The notes under the pieces: model-generated
The model's input: only the letters and a program-made list of their open reading frames with translations
What the model was told of the DNA's origin: nothing
The model's database searches: none
Program-made: the position numbers and the translations under genes
Part shown: positions 37,376-45,060 of the stretch, piece after piece
Layout of the letters: the number at the start of each line of letters is the position of its first letter
How positions within the stretch are numbered: the stretch's first letter is position 1
From: Cellvibrio sp. KY-YJ-3
Lineage (GTDB): Bacteria; Pseudomonadota; Gammaproteobacteria; Pseudomonadales; Cellvibrionaceae
DNA length: 64,000 bases
Direction of reading: 5' to 3'
NCBI RefSeq assembly: GCF_008806955.1
Contig: NZ_CP031727.1
Coordinates: 3,052,001 to 3,116,000, forward strand

Positions 37376-38089
37376 ATGCGTCAAATTGTATTGGATACCG
37401 AAACTACCGGCCTGGAAACATCCCAGGGGCACAGGATTATCGAAATAGGCTGCGTTGAACTATTCAACCGCCGGTTGACTGGTCGTCACTACCATCAGTA
37501 TATAAATCCCGAGCGGGAAATTGATGCGGGCGCGCAAGCGGTGCACGGTATTAGTAATGCGATGCTGGCAGATAAGCCTGTGTTTGCGCGTATTGCTGAC
37601 GATTTTTTGAACTTTGTCGGCGATGCCGAGTTGGTGATACACAATGCCGCGTTTGATATCGGCTTTATCAACTACGAATTAAATATGTTGCGCCCAGGGT
37701 TTGGCTCAATTGCTGAGCGCTGCCATGTGGTTGATACCTTATTAATGGCGCGCGCCAAACATCCAGGCCAAAAGAACAATTTGGATGCGCTTTGTAAGCG
37801 TTACGGCGTAGACAACTCGCAGCGTGAATTACACGGCGCTTTGCTTGACGCCGAGATTTTGGCTGATGTCTATTTATTGATGACGGGCGGCCAGACGGCG
37901 TTATCTCTCGGCGGCAACCAATCAAAAGAAGATGGTGGTGATGATCAAAATCAATTGCGCCGGCTTTCTGCGCAACGGAAAAGTCTGCCTGTAATAATGG
38001 CGAGCGTTGATGAGTTGGAGTTGCATCAACAGAAACTGGCAGCTATTGCCAAGGCCAGTGGCGATAACTGTGTGTGGTTGCGGGAATAA
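37376..38089 (+). CDS. dnaQ: DNA polymerase III epsilon subunit (3'-5' exonuclease)
   Basis: DnaQ proofreads for the replicative polymerase. It has 237 residues. The DEDDh exonuclease motifs are complete: Exo I VLDTETTGLE (about 5-14), Exo II HNAAFDIGF (about 92-100), Exo III with LHGALLDAEILADVYL (about 155-170). The C-terminal ~50 residues form the polymerase-binding tail. rnhA, usually the divergent or upstream neighbour, is absent here. Confidence 0.96.
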   Translation: MRQIVLDTETTGLETSQGHRIIEIGCVELFNRRLTGRHYHQYINPEREIDAGAQAVHGISNAMLADKPVFARIADDFLNFVGDAELVIHNAAFDIGFINYELNMLRPGFGSIAERCHVVDTLLMARAKHPGQKNNLDALCKRYGVDNSQRELHGALLDAEILADVYLLMTGGQTALSLGGNQSKEDGGDDQNQLRRLSAQRKSLPVIMASVDELELHQQKLAAIAKASGDNCVWLRE

Positions 38090-38306
38090 CGCTTCAGCAT
38101 TCCCCGTTGTCCAGATAATAAGCAACACCGGATATGCAAATGAGAAATATTCGGCAGTCTCAGGTTTGGCTAGTGCTTATTTAGACCGCCACGGTGAAAT
38201 AGCGCCAAACATGGTATAGAGTCAATCTACCCGGATACGAGTAGATAGCGGCGAGCAGCCTGCGTTGCTCGGCCCCACTAAAATAGATCAATGCCAGGAA
38301 GTTATC

Positions 38307-40013
38307 GTGAGCACAACAGAAACCTTAAATCTTGCTTCACTAAAAATGGTTCAGGACGAGTTGGTTGCAACTATTGAGCAATCCGCTGTTCGTTTGGAGC
38401 AATTTGCACAGGACCGGAACAACGGTGAATTGCTGCAAAACTGCATTGAGGGTATCAAGCAAATTCGCGGTATCCTGAGTTTGATTCAGTTGCGTGGCTT
38501 GGATTTACTGGCTGATGAACTGGTTACCCATATCACCGATATCACCTTGGGTGATGACCCTAAAACTGATGCCAAGCTAGAGCTGTTGACCTCCAGCTTT
38601 TTTATTCTGCCGCGCTACCTTGAGTATTGCTCGCAGACAGCACGCAGCATGGCGATGCTACTTATCCCACATATCAATGAGCTGCGTGTTGCGCGCAAAG
38701 CAACACCACTACCAGAAAGCTACTTTTTCCCCTTGGCTAGTGTTAAATGCCATCGCCACCTCACAGTTACAGCACAACAGCTACCAGAAGATTTGAGCGT
38801 GTTGGTGCGTCGTTTGCGTCACATGTACCAAACGGCTTTGTTAAATGTACTCAAGTCAGTTCAAGTAAACCCATCATTGGCAATGATGACTCGCGCACTG
38901 CAGCGGCTTGAGGCTGCAGCGGCAGGTAGTGCGCTGAGCAATTTTTGGTGGCTGTGTGGTGCAACACTCGCGGCAATCGGCGAAAAAAATATGCGCCTTA
39001 CTAAAAGTCGCAAAATGGTTTTCAGTGCAATTGAGCGCGAAATAAAACGTTTTCAGTTTGAAGGTAAAGCGGTACTTGAACGCGAAGTCGATCAGTCGCT
39101 GCAAAAAGAATTGTTGTACCTCTTGGCGCTTGCTCATTCAGAGCAACCTCACACAATTGCCGTTTTGGCGGCTTATGGTGTTGGGCCTATCGGTTATACC
39201 GAGTCTGAATTGGCGCGCGAGATGGAATTCCTAAATGGCCCGAGCGCCAACACCATCAGCTCCATGGTCACTGTATTGACTGATGAGTTACATAGCACCA
39301 AAAATATTTTGGAGCGCGCGGCTCAAGGCGGGGCAGAGCTACTGAATGACTCTCCAGAGCTGTTGGAAACCCTGAAAAAAATCGCTGATATTTTATCAAT
39401 AGTTGGCTTGGTTTCACCCAGCAATAGCCTTAAGCAAGAAATTGAAAAAATCGCCCAATGGCAGGCGAGCCGTAGTGCAGTGACTGCAGATCAATTGCTG
39501 CAGGTGGCGGACACCATGTTGTATGTCGAAAGCACAATCGCTGGTTTGCATAACGCCAATTTGTCCGATGATAAATTAGCGCAAATTAATGCCTTATCGC
39601 GCGATGCGGCCATGACTAACAATCAAATCGCGGAAGCTGAAAAAATTGTTATCGATGAAGCTGAAGTTGGGTTGGCGACGGTAAAACGCGCGCTGAGTGC
39701 ATTTGCGGAGTCCAATTACGATAAGGGGCATATTCGCAATATTCCCGGCATTTTGGATTCGGTGCGCGGTGGTATGTTCGTGTTGGGTTTGTCGCGTGCC
39801 GCGAAAGTGTTGGCCGGTTGCATGCGTTTTGTGGAGGATGATTTATTGGCCGCGGAGCAGCAGCCTGCTGTACAGCATTTGCTTGAAACCTTTGCCGATG
39901 CGGTTATCAGCCTTGAGTATTATCTGGATGCGCTCAAGTTGAATAAAAATGCAGATACAGCGGTACTGCAAATTGCTGAGGAAAGTTTGCAGGCCCTTGG
40001 GTACAACATCTAA
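38307..40013 (+). CDS. fimL: Type IV pilus/cAMP regulator FimL
   Basis: FimL resembles the N-terminal part of the chemosensory kinase ChpA. In P. aeruginosa it promotes twitching and cAMP/Vfr signalling. The product here has 568 residues from GTG 38307 (AGGA seven bases upstream; the frame opens at a TTG 42 bases earlier), matching the ~556 of P. aeruginosa. It is entirely helical, with two Hpt-like bundles (about 10-120 and 390-560). The later Hpt-like helix contains no H-x-x-K-G phosphorylation motif that I can see, as in known FimL. nudC starts two bases after its stop, the same pairing as PA1822-PA1823. Confidence 0.85.
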   Translation: MSTTETLNLASLKMVQDELVATIEQSAVRLEQFAQDRNNGELLQNCIEGIKQIRGILSLIQLRGLDLLADELVTHITDITLGDDPKTDAKLELLTSSFFILPRYLEYCSQTARSMAMLLIPHINELRVARKATPLPESYFFPLASVKCHRHLTVTAQQLPEDLSVLVRRLRHMYQTALLNVLKSVQVNPSLAMMTRALQRLEAAAAGSALSNFWWLCGATLAAIGEKNMRLTKSRKMVFSAIEREIKRFQFEGKAVLEREVDQSLQKELLYLLALAHSEQPHTIAVLAAYGVGPIGYTESELAREMEFLNGPSANTISSMVTVLTDELHSTKNILERAAQGGAELLNDSPELLETLKKIADILSIVGLVSPSNSLKQEIEKIAQWQASRSAVTADQLLQVADTMLYVESTIAGLHNANLSDDKLAQINALSRDAAMTNNQIAEAEKIVIDEAEVGLATVKRALSAFAESNYDKGHIRNIPGILDSVRGGMFVLGLSRAAKVLAGCMRFVEDDLLAAEQQPAVQHLLETFADAVISLEYYLDALKLNKNADTAVLQIAEESLQALGYNI

Positions 40014-40015
40014 TT

Positions 40016-40891
40016 ATGTCCATTGAGTTTGATCTCACATCATTTGAATTTCATGCCAACCACATAGCGCCGGCTGCAACTCGCAACCGGCGTTTTATTC
40101 TTGTAGCCACTTCGAGCAATCTGCGTTGTGATTTATTGTTGTGTTGCGCGGGCAAATTAGTATTAGCTGATGCAAAGACCGCTGCGCTACCCGAGCTTTC
40201 CATTCTCAGTGAACACTATTTAGGTTTGCTTGCCGGTGAGGATCTGTGGGTCAGGGTTGTTGACGGTGGCCATTTGCCGAAAGGTTATGAATGGCTGGGG
40301 TTGCGCTCACAGTTGGAAATCTTATCGCCCGCCTATTTTCAGTTGGCTGGTCGCGGACTGCAAATTGCGCAGTGGTTTTATGATCATCAATACTGTGGCC
40401 GCTGCGGCCGTCCAACACAGCAAGATGAAGCTGACAGGGCCACCTGTTGCGGGAACTGCGGCTTACGGTTTTATCCGCGAATCTCACCTTGCATGATTGT
40501 GCTGGTAACTCGCGGCGACGAAATTTTGCTCGCACATCATCAGCGTGCGTCACGGGTTGTTTACAGTACCCTGGCAGGTTTTGTTGAGGCGGGCGAAAGT
40601 GTGGAAGACTGTGTGCGCCGTGAAGTCATGGAGGAGGTGGGTATCACCGTTGGGGAGCTTCATTACTTTCACAGCCAACCCTGGCCATTCCCTGCACAAT
40701 TGATGTTGGGCTTCTTCGCCGCCTATGAATCCGGGGACATAAACGTTGACCCCAAAGAAATTATAGATGCCAAATGGTTCCGTTATGATGAGTTGCCGAC
40801 TGTCCCGGCAGAGGCTAGTGTAGCGGGGCAGCTCATTGCACATTATGTGCACCAGCGTCAGCAGAACTCCTCAACCACCAACAATAATTAG
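40016..40891 (+). CDS. nudC: NADH pyrophosphatase / NAD-RNA decapping hydrolase NudC
   Basis: NudC hydrolyses NADH to NMNH and AMP and removes NAD caps from RNA. It has 291 residues. A zinc ribbon (about 124-150) has CGRC and CCGNC pairs. The Nudix box is GFVEAGESVEDCVRREVMEEVGI-type (about 186-208), and the SQPWPFP motif after it is specific to NudC. It is translationally close to fimL. Confidence 0.95.
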   Translation: MSIEFDLTSFEFHANHIAPAATRNRRFILVATSSNLRCDLLLCCAGKLVLADAKTAALPELSILSEHYLGLLAGEDLWVRVVDGGHLPKGYEWLGLRSQLEILSPAYFQLAGRGLQIAQWFYDHQYCGRCGRPTQQDEADRATCCGNCGLRFYPRISPCMIVLVTRGDEILLAHHQRASRVVYSTLAGFVEAGESVEDCVRREVMEEVGITVGELHYFHSQPWPFPAQLMLGFFAAYESGDINVDPKEIIDAKWFRYDELPTVPAEASVAGQLIAHYVHQRQQNSSTTNNN

Positions 40892-40912
40892 CCGCTAAAC
40901 AGGTAGCTCCCT

Positions 40913-41563
40913 ATGATTTTCACCTTGCTCGCGTTCTTTATTGCCTTGATTGCTATTTTTATTGTTTACAAGGCTGGGAAAATGCTTTGGCAAAACTCCT
41001 GGTTTGTAGGTTTTTGTCGCGGTCTGTTTGGGTTTTTCTTGATTGGGGTCGCCGCGGTGGTCGCGGTGATGGCATTTGATTTGTACAGCTACAAGCAAGT
41101 CCTACAAGAGCAGCCAGTAGCGACCATTAATTTTGACAAAATTGAAGAGCAGCATTACTTTGCGGTGCTCTCCGACAAAAATGGTCGTGAACAGCGTGTT
41201 GAGTTGCGCGGTGATCAGTGGCAGTTGGATGCGCGTATTGTTAAATGGAAAGGTTATTTGGCTGGTTTCGGTTTAAAACCGGCGTATCGCTTGGAGCGGC
41301 TCAGTGGCCGTTATTATGATATTGAGCAAGAGACTACTGAAAAGCGCACAGCACACAGTGTTCATCCGAGTTTGTATGGTGTTGATGTATGGCAAATAAT
41401 TAATGATCATCCTGAATGGCTACCGGTGGTGGATGCAGTTTATGGTTCAGCCACTTATTTGCCGATGAAAGATGGTGCGTTATTTGAAATCAGCTTGTCC
41501 AATACAGGCTTGGTCGCGCGCCCTGTGAATCAGGTGGCTCGCGATGCGGTCAGTGTTTTTTAG
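40913..41563 (+). CDS. Conserved two-TM membrane protein
   Basis: A 216-residue protein with membrane helices at about 3-23 and 40-62, followed by a ~150-residue soluble domain rich in beta strands (VATINFDKIEEQHYFAVLSD, then VELRGDQWQLDARIVKWKGYLAGFGLKPAYRLERL). I do not recognise the domain with certainty. Relatives next to nudC are often annotated as efflux components without evidence. It starts 21 bases after nudC and sohB follows, suggesting one operon. Confidence 0.75.
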   Translation: MIFTLLAFFIALIAIFIVYKAGKMLWQNSWFVGFCRGLFGFFLIGVAAVVAVMAFDLYSYKQVLQEQPVATINFDKIEEQHYFAVLSDKNGREQRVELRGDQWQLDARIVKWKGYLAGFGLKPAYRLERLSGRYYDIEQETTEKRTAHSVHPSLYGVDVWQIINDHPEWLPVVDAVYGSATYLPMKDGALFEISLSNTGLVARPVNQVARDAVSVF

Positions 41564-41629
41564 TGGCGAGTGTGTTGACGATGAACCGGCATGGTGTCGG
41601 TTCTTTACCTAGTTGTATGGAGTTATCTT

Positions 41630-42715
41630 TTGGAATTTTTAGCAGAATACGGGTTATTTCTTGCCAAGGTAGTAACCTTTGTGGCGGCCATATTGGTTGT
41701 GGTGGTTTTAGCGGTTTCACTGGGTGGTCGTAATAAAAAGTCGGACAAAGGTCATATAGAAGTCACCAAGCTCAATGAGAAATTTGACCACATGCGCGAT
41801 ACATTACGTGATGCCATGATGGATGACGACGCTTACAAAGAATTTGAAAAAGCGGAAAAGAAACGCCTGAAAGAAGAAAAGGCAGAAAAGAAAAAAGCAG
41901 CCAAGTCCGCTGAAAAGTCTAAAGCTGAAGCAACTCCAGATGCGGCCACCTCTGCTGATAAAAAACGTATTTTTGTCCTCGATTTTTATGGGGACATAAA
42001 AGCATCAGAAGTGGATTGCTTGCGCGAAGAAATCAGCACTGTATTAACCTTGGCCAAGCCAACCGACGAGGTGGTAGTTAAAGTTGAAAGCGGCGGCGGT
42101 ATGGTGCACAGCTATGGCTTAGCCTCCAGCCAGCTTATTCGTATTACTAACAAAAATATCCCGCTCACCATTTGTGTAGATAAAGTCGCTGCCAGTGGCG
42201 GCTATATGATGGCCTGTGTTGCCAACAAAATTGTCGCTGCACCCTTTGCTATTCTGGGTTCTATTGGTGTGGTGGCACAATTACCAAATTTCCATAAATT
42301 GCTTAAGAAAAATGACATAGATTATGAGATGTTTACGGCCGGCGAGTACAAGCGCACCGTGACCATGTTTGGAGAAAATACCGAAAAAGGTCGGGCTAAA
42401 TTTGTAGAGGAACTGGAAGATACACATGTGTTGTTCAAAGAGTTTGTCAGTGAACATCGCCCGCAAGTTGATGTAGTCAAAGTTGCAACGGGTGAAGTTT
42501 GGTTCGGGCGCCGCGCCAAAGATGTCAACCTGATTGATGAAATTCAAACCAGCGACGAATACCTGTTTGCCCAGGCGGAAACTGCAGATATTTTTGAAGT
42601 GGAATTTACCTACAAGAAATCCTTACCTGAAAAGTTGGGTTTTGCAGCGCAAGCTGCAGTGGATAGATTATTAATGACATGGTGGGAGCGGCTGAATATT
42701 AGCCGCTGGTTCTAA
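41630..42715 (+). CDS. sohB: Inner-membrane S49 peptidase SohB
   Basis: SohB is a signal-peptide-peptidase-like protease of the inner membrane facing the periplasm. TTG 41630 is chosen as start because GGAG lies seven bases upstream and the protein then begins MEFLAEYGLFLAKVV, as in E. coli SohB; this gives 361 residues. An ATG at 41591 lacks a ribosome site. One TM helix (about 8-32), a Lys/Ala/Glu-rich segment (about 60-110), then the S49 domain with nucleophile Ser in VAASGGYMMACV and general-base Lys in GEYKRTVTMFG. A terminator follows. Confidence 0.92.
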   Translation: MEFLAEYGLFLAKVVTFVAAILVVVVLAVSLGGRNKKSDKGHIEVTKLNEKFDHMRDTLRDAMMDDDAYKEFEKAEKKRLKEEKAEKKKAAKSAEKSKAEATPDAATSADKKRIFVLDFYGDIKASEVDCLREEISTVLTLAKPTDEVVVKVESGGGMVHSYGLASSQLIRITNKNIPLTICVDKVAASGGYMMACVANKIVAAPFAILGSIGVVAQLPNFHKLLKKNDIDYEMFTAGEYKRTVTMFGENTEKGRAKFVEELEDTHVLFKEFVSEHRPQVDVVKVATGEVWFGRRAKDVNLIDEIQTSDEYLFAQAETADIFEVEFTYKKSLPEKLGFAAQAAVDRLLMTWWERLNISRWF

Positions 42716-42735
42716 TCCGATGTTCCAATTGAAAG

Positions 42736-42758
42736 CGGTGCCTGAGGGCACCGTTTTT
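42736..42758 (+). terminator. Terminator after sohB
   Basis: CGGTGCC, TGAG, GGCACCG, then TTTTT. Confidence 0.9.
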
Positions 42759-42796
42759 ATTTGAAGATCTAACATGAGTTAGTAGGGGTTAAATAA

Positions 42797-43330
42797 ATGA
42801 CTATTCAGAACATAGTGCTTGGTGGTGGTTGTTTTTGGTGTATTGAATCAGTTTTCAATAACATTATTGGTGTTCATTCGGCTATGTCTGGTTATGCCGG
42901 TGGGCAAGATGATCATCCCACTTATGAGAAAATCTGTACGGGTAACTCAGGGCACGCCGAAGTGGTGAAGGTTAGTTACGATTCTTCGGTGATCAGTTTG
43001 GAAGAGTTGTTAAAGGTATTTTTTACTATTCATGACCCTACCACCTTGAACAGGCAGGGTAATGATATTGGGAGCCAATACCGATCTGTAATATTTTATA
43101 ACAGTGAAGAAGAGCGGCAGGTGGCAGAACAACTGATTATGGATCTCAATAGGCAGGCTATATTCCAAAATAAAATTGTTACTCAACTTGAAGAGCTTAA
43201 AACATTTTTTCCCGCTGAGGATTATCATCAAGAGTATTTCAAAAAAAATCCGGGAAATCCCTATTGTCAGTATTCGATTCCTCCCAAGAAGAAAAAGATA
43301 CTTGAAAAATTTCCTGATTATTTGAAATAG
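42797..43330 (+). CDS. msrA: Peptide methionine sulfoxide reductase MsrA
   Basis: MsrA reduces methionine-S-sulfoxide in proteins. It has 177 residues, the short form. The active-site GGGCFWCIESVF (about 9-20) carries the catalytic cysteine, and SGYAGG (about 35-40) and GSQYRSVIF are conserved. The tail YCQYSIPPKKKK has the Cys that may resolve the sulfenic acid. It is a single gene, convergent with the Crp-family gene. Confidence 0.95.
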   Translation: MTIQNIVLGGGCFWCIESVFNNIIGVHSAMSGYAGGQDDHPTYEKICTGNSGHAEVVKVSYDSSVISLEELLKVFFTIHDPTTLNRQGNDIGSQYRSVIFYNSEEERQVAEQLIMDLNRQAIFQNKIVTQLEELKTFFPAEDYHQEYFKKNPGNPYCQYSIPPKKKKILEKFPDYLK

Positions 43331-43418
43331 TTGATCAAATCCAATTTTTGGAGATGATTGCTCAACGTTTCCTTGAGCGCTGTATAAGAAGATATAAACC
43401 GAATACTTCGGTCCACAG

Positions 43419-44147
43419 CTAACGTACACTCGACATGAGCCGATGGAACTCTTCTTTTACTACTGAATAGCATTCACAGACGCTGCGTTCCAGTTTTTGC
43501 CGATCTAAAACGGATATGTGACCCCGCCGATAACGTATGCAGCCGGCATTTTGCAGGTTTTTCGCAGCTTCTGTAACACTTTCCCGGCGCACACCGAGCA
43601 TATTAGCTACTAATTCCTGCGTCATTAGTAACTCCCCCGACGGAATGCGATCTACCGTCAACAATAACCAGCGGCAAAGCTGTTGTTCCACCGTATGGTG
43701 GCGGTTACAAACCGCGGTCTGAAACATTTGCGTCATCATTGCCTGGGTGTATCGCAATAAAAGTCGTTGCATTTTTCCAGCAGCGTTAAATTCTTCTTTT
43801 AATATATTTTGATCTAGGCGGTAGGCGTGGCCCGCTGTTTGAACTATGGCGGTGTTTGGTGTGGTGTTTCCGCCCAATAATATAGGTAGGCCTAACATAC
43901 CTTCATTGCCAACCTCGGCGGACTCGGCGCTGGCACCGGTATCCATAATATACTGCAATGAAATAATGCTCGTTGTGGGAAAAAAGGCGGATGTGATGTT
44001 TTGATTTGGCCCGTAAAGTACGTCACCCAATTTTAAATTCACCGGCTCAAGGTTTTTACTCAACCGATTAAGCTCATCTTGTTCTAGCGCTGCAAGAATA
44101 TAGTTGTGCTCGGGTTTTTGAGGTTCAAGGTTGATATTTTTAGTCAT
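43419..44147 (-). CDS. Crp/Fnr-family transcription regulator
   Basis: A 242-residue DNA-binding regulator. Residues about 20-140 form a cNMP-like sensory beta barrel (VNLKLGDVLYGPNQNITSAFFPTTS). About 150-225 is the HTH_Crp domain (LLMTQELVANMLGVRRESVTEAAKNL). No Fe-S cysteine cluster of the Fnr type and no clear cAMP-binding RxS motif is visible, so the signal is unknown. It is the last gene of a minus-strand set after the hybrid kinase and REC-PAS genes, 70 bases downstream of the latter. Confidence 0.9.
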   Translation of the reverse strand: MTKNINLEPQKPEHNYILAALEQDELNRLSKNLEPVNLKLGDVLYGPNQNITSAFFPTTSIISLQYIMDTGASAESAEVGNEGMLGLPILLGGNTTPNTAIVQTAGHAYRLDQNILKEEFNAAGKMQRLLLRYTQAMMTQMFQTAVCNRHHTVEQQLCRWLLLTVDRIPSGELLMTQELVANMLGVRRESVTEAAKNLQNAGCIRYRRGHISVLDRQKLERSVCECYSVVKEEFHRLMSSVR

Positions 44148-44217
44148 TGGTATTCCTTCTTTAATAAAAATATTTAGTTCGTTAAATATTTTTTAAACTA
44201 GAACTAACCTTTTCCAG

Positions 44218-45060
44218 TTAAGGCATTTCTTTGCACTGTATTCCAATTCCGCGATAGCCAATAAAACGGCTGGTGTGATCAAACATAGGGGTGCCGCTGA
44301 CCCGGTAAAAATTGCGTTCACCGGTTGGTGTTGTGCGGCTGAATGAAAAATCGATAAACGGTTGGCGTGCGGCGATAATCTCTTGTAATTCTCTGCGTTC
44401 GTCTTCATTCCATCCTGTTAATTCTTTATTGTTGGTGGAGTAGGTGTCCAGCTCATTATCGGAGAATGAATCCACTTGAATTCCCAGCATTTCCAATACA
44501 GGGCCTGATACTTTGGTGAATTTTCCATTTTCATCCTGTTCCCAATACCAGTCAGATGCCAGTTCGGTAAGGCTGCGAAAGCGCGCTTCACTTTCGCGTA
44601 ATTCTGCAGTGCGTTCTTGTACCGTTTCTTCCAGCAGGCGGTTGTAATCGGCCATTTTTTTATACAGCAAACGAACCTCAAGCATGTTGTGAATTCGTGT
44701 TTTAACTTCCACCACATCAATTGGTTTGCTGATGAAATCTTTCGCTCCACATTCCAGTGCCCGCAATTTGTGGCCCGGCTGTGCGGTCAATACGATAACG
44801 GGTAAGTAGTCATTCTCCATGTTCACTTTCAGACATTCCATTACCTGAAATCCGTCCATTTCCGGCATTTGTAAATCAAGCAAAATTAAATCGTAAGAAT
44901 TTTTTCGGTAAAGCGATCCCACCTCCGTTGGGTTCATTGTAGAACTCACATTGGTATAGCCTGCATCACTGAGCAATGTTTCCAGCAGAGCCACATTCGC
45001 TTCTTGATCATCAACAATTAGAATGCTGGCATTAAGAATATCTTGCTTAGTTATGTTCAT
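44218..45060 (-). CDS. REC-PAS response regulator without classical output domain
   Basis: 280 residues. A receiver domain (about 12-130) has the acidic pair VDD, phospho-acceptor Asp in ILLDLQMPEMDG, and the conserved Lys in FISKPI. A coiled coil follows (about 130-165), then a PAS domain (about 165-275, ARFRSLTELASDWYWEQDENG). The protein stops directly after the PAS (YRGIGIQCKEMP), where homologues often continue into GGDEF or kinase domains. No remnant of such a domain follows in any frame I checked. Its start overlaps the end of the hybrid kinase gene by 14 bases, so the pair is translationally coupled. Confidence 0.88.
   Translation of the reverse strand: MNITKQDILNASILIVDDQEANVALLETLLSDAGYTNVSSTMNPTEVGSLYRKNSYDLILLDLQMPEMDGFQVMECLKVNMENDYLPVIVLTAQPGHKLRALECGAKDFISKPIDVVEVKTRIHNMLEVRLLYKKMADYNRLLEETVQERTAELRESEARFRSLTELASDWYWEQDENGKFTKVSGPVLEMLGIQVDSFSDNELDTYSTNNKELTGWNEDERRELQEIIAARQPFIDFSFSRTTPTGERNFYRVSGTPMFDHTSRFIGYRGIGIQCKEMP

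Noticed and set aside
44190-44410. Frameshifted output domain after the REC-PAS gene
   Set aside because: No GGDEF, EAL or kinase motif appears in any frame downstream before the Crp-family gene.
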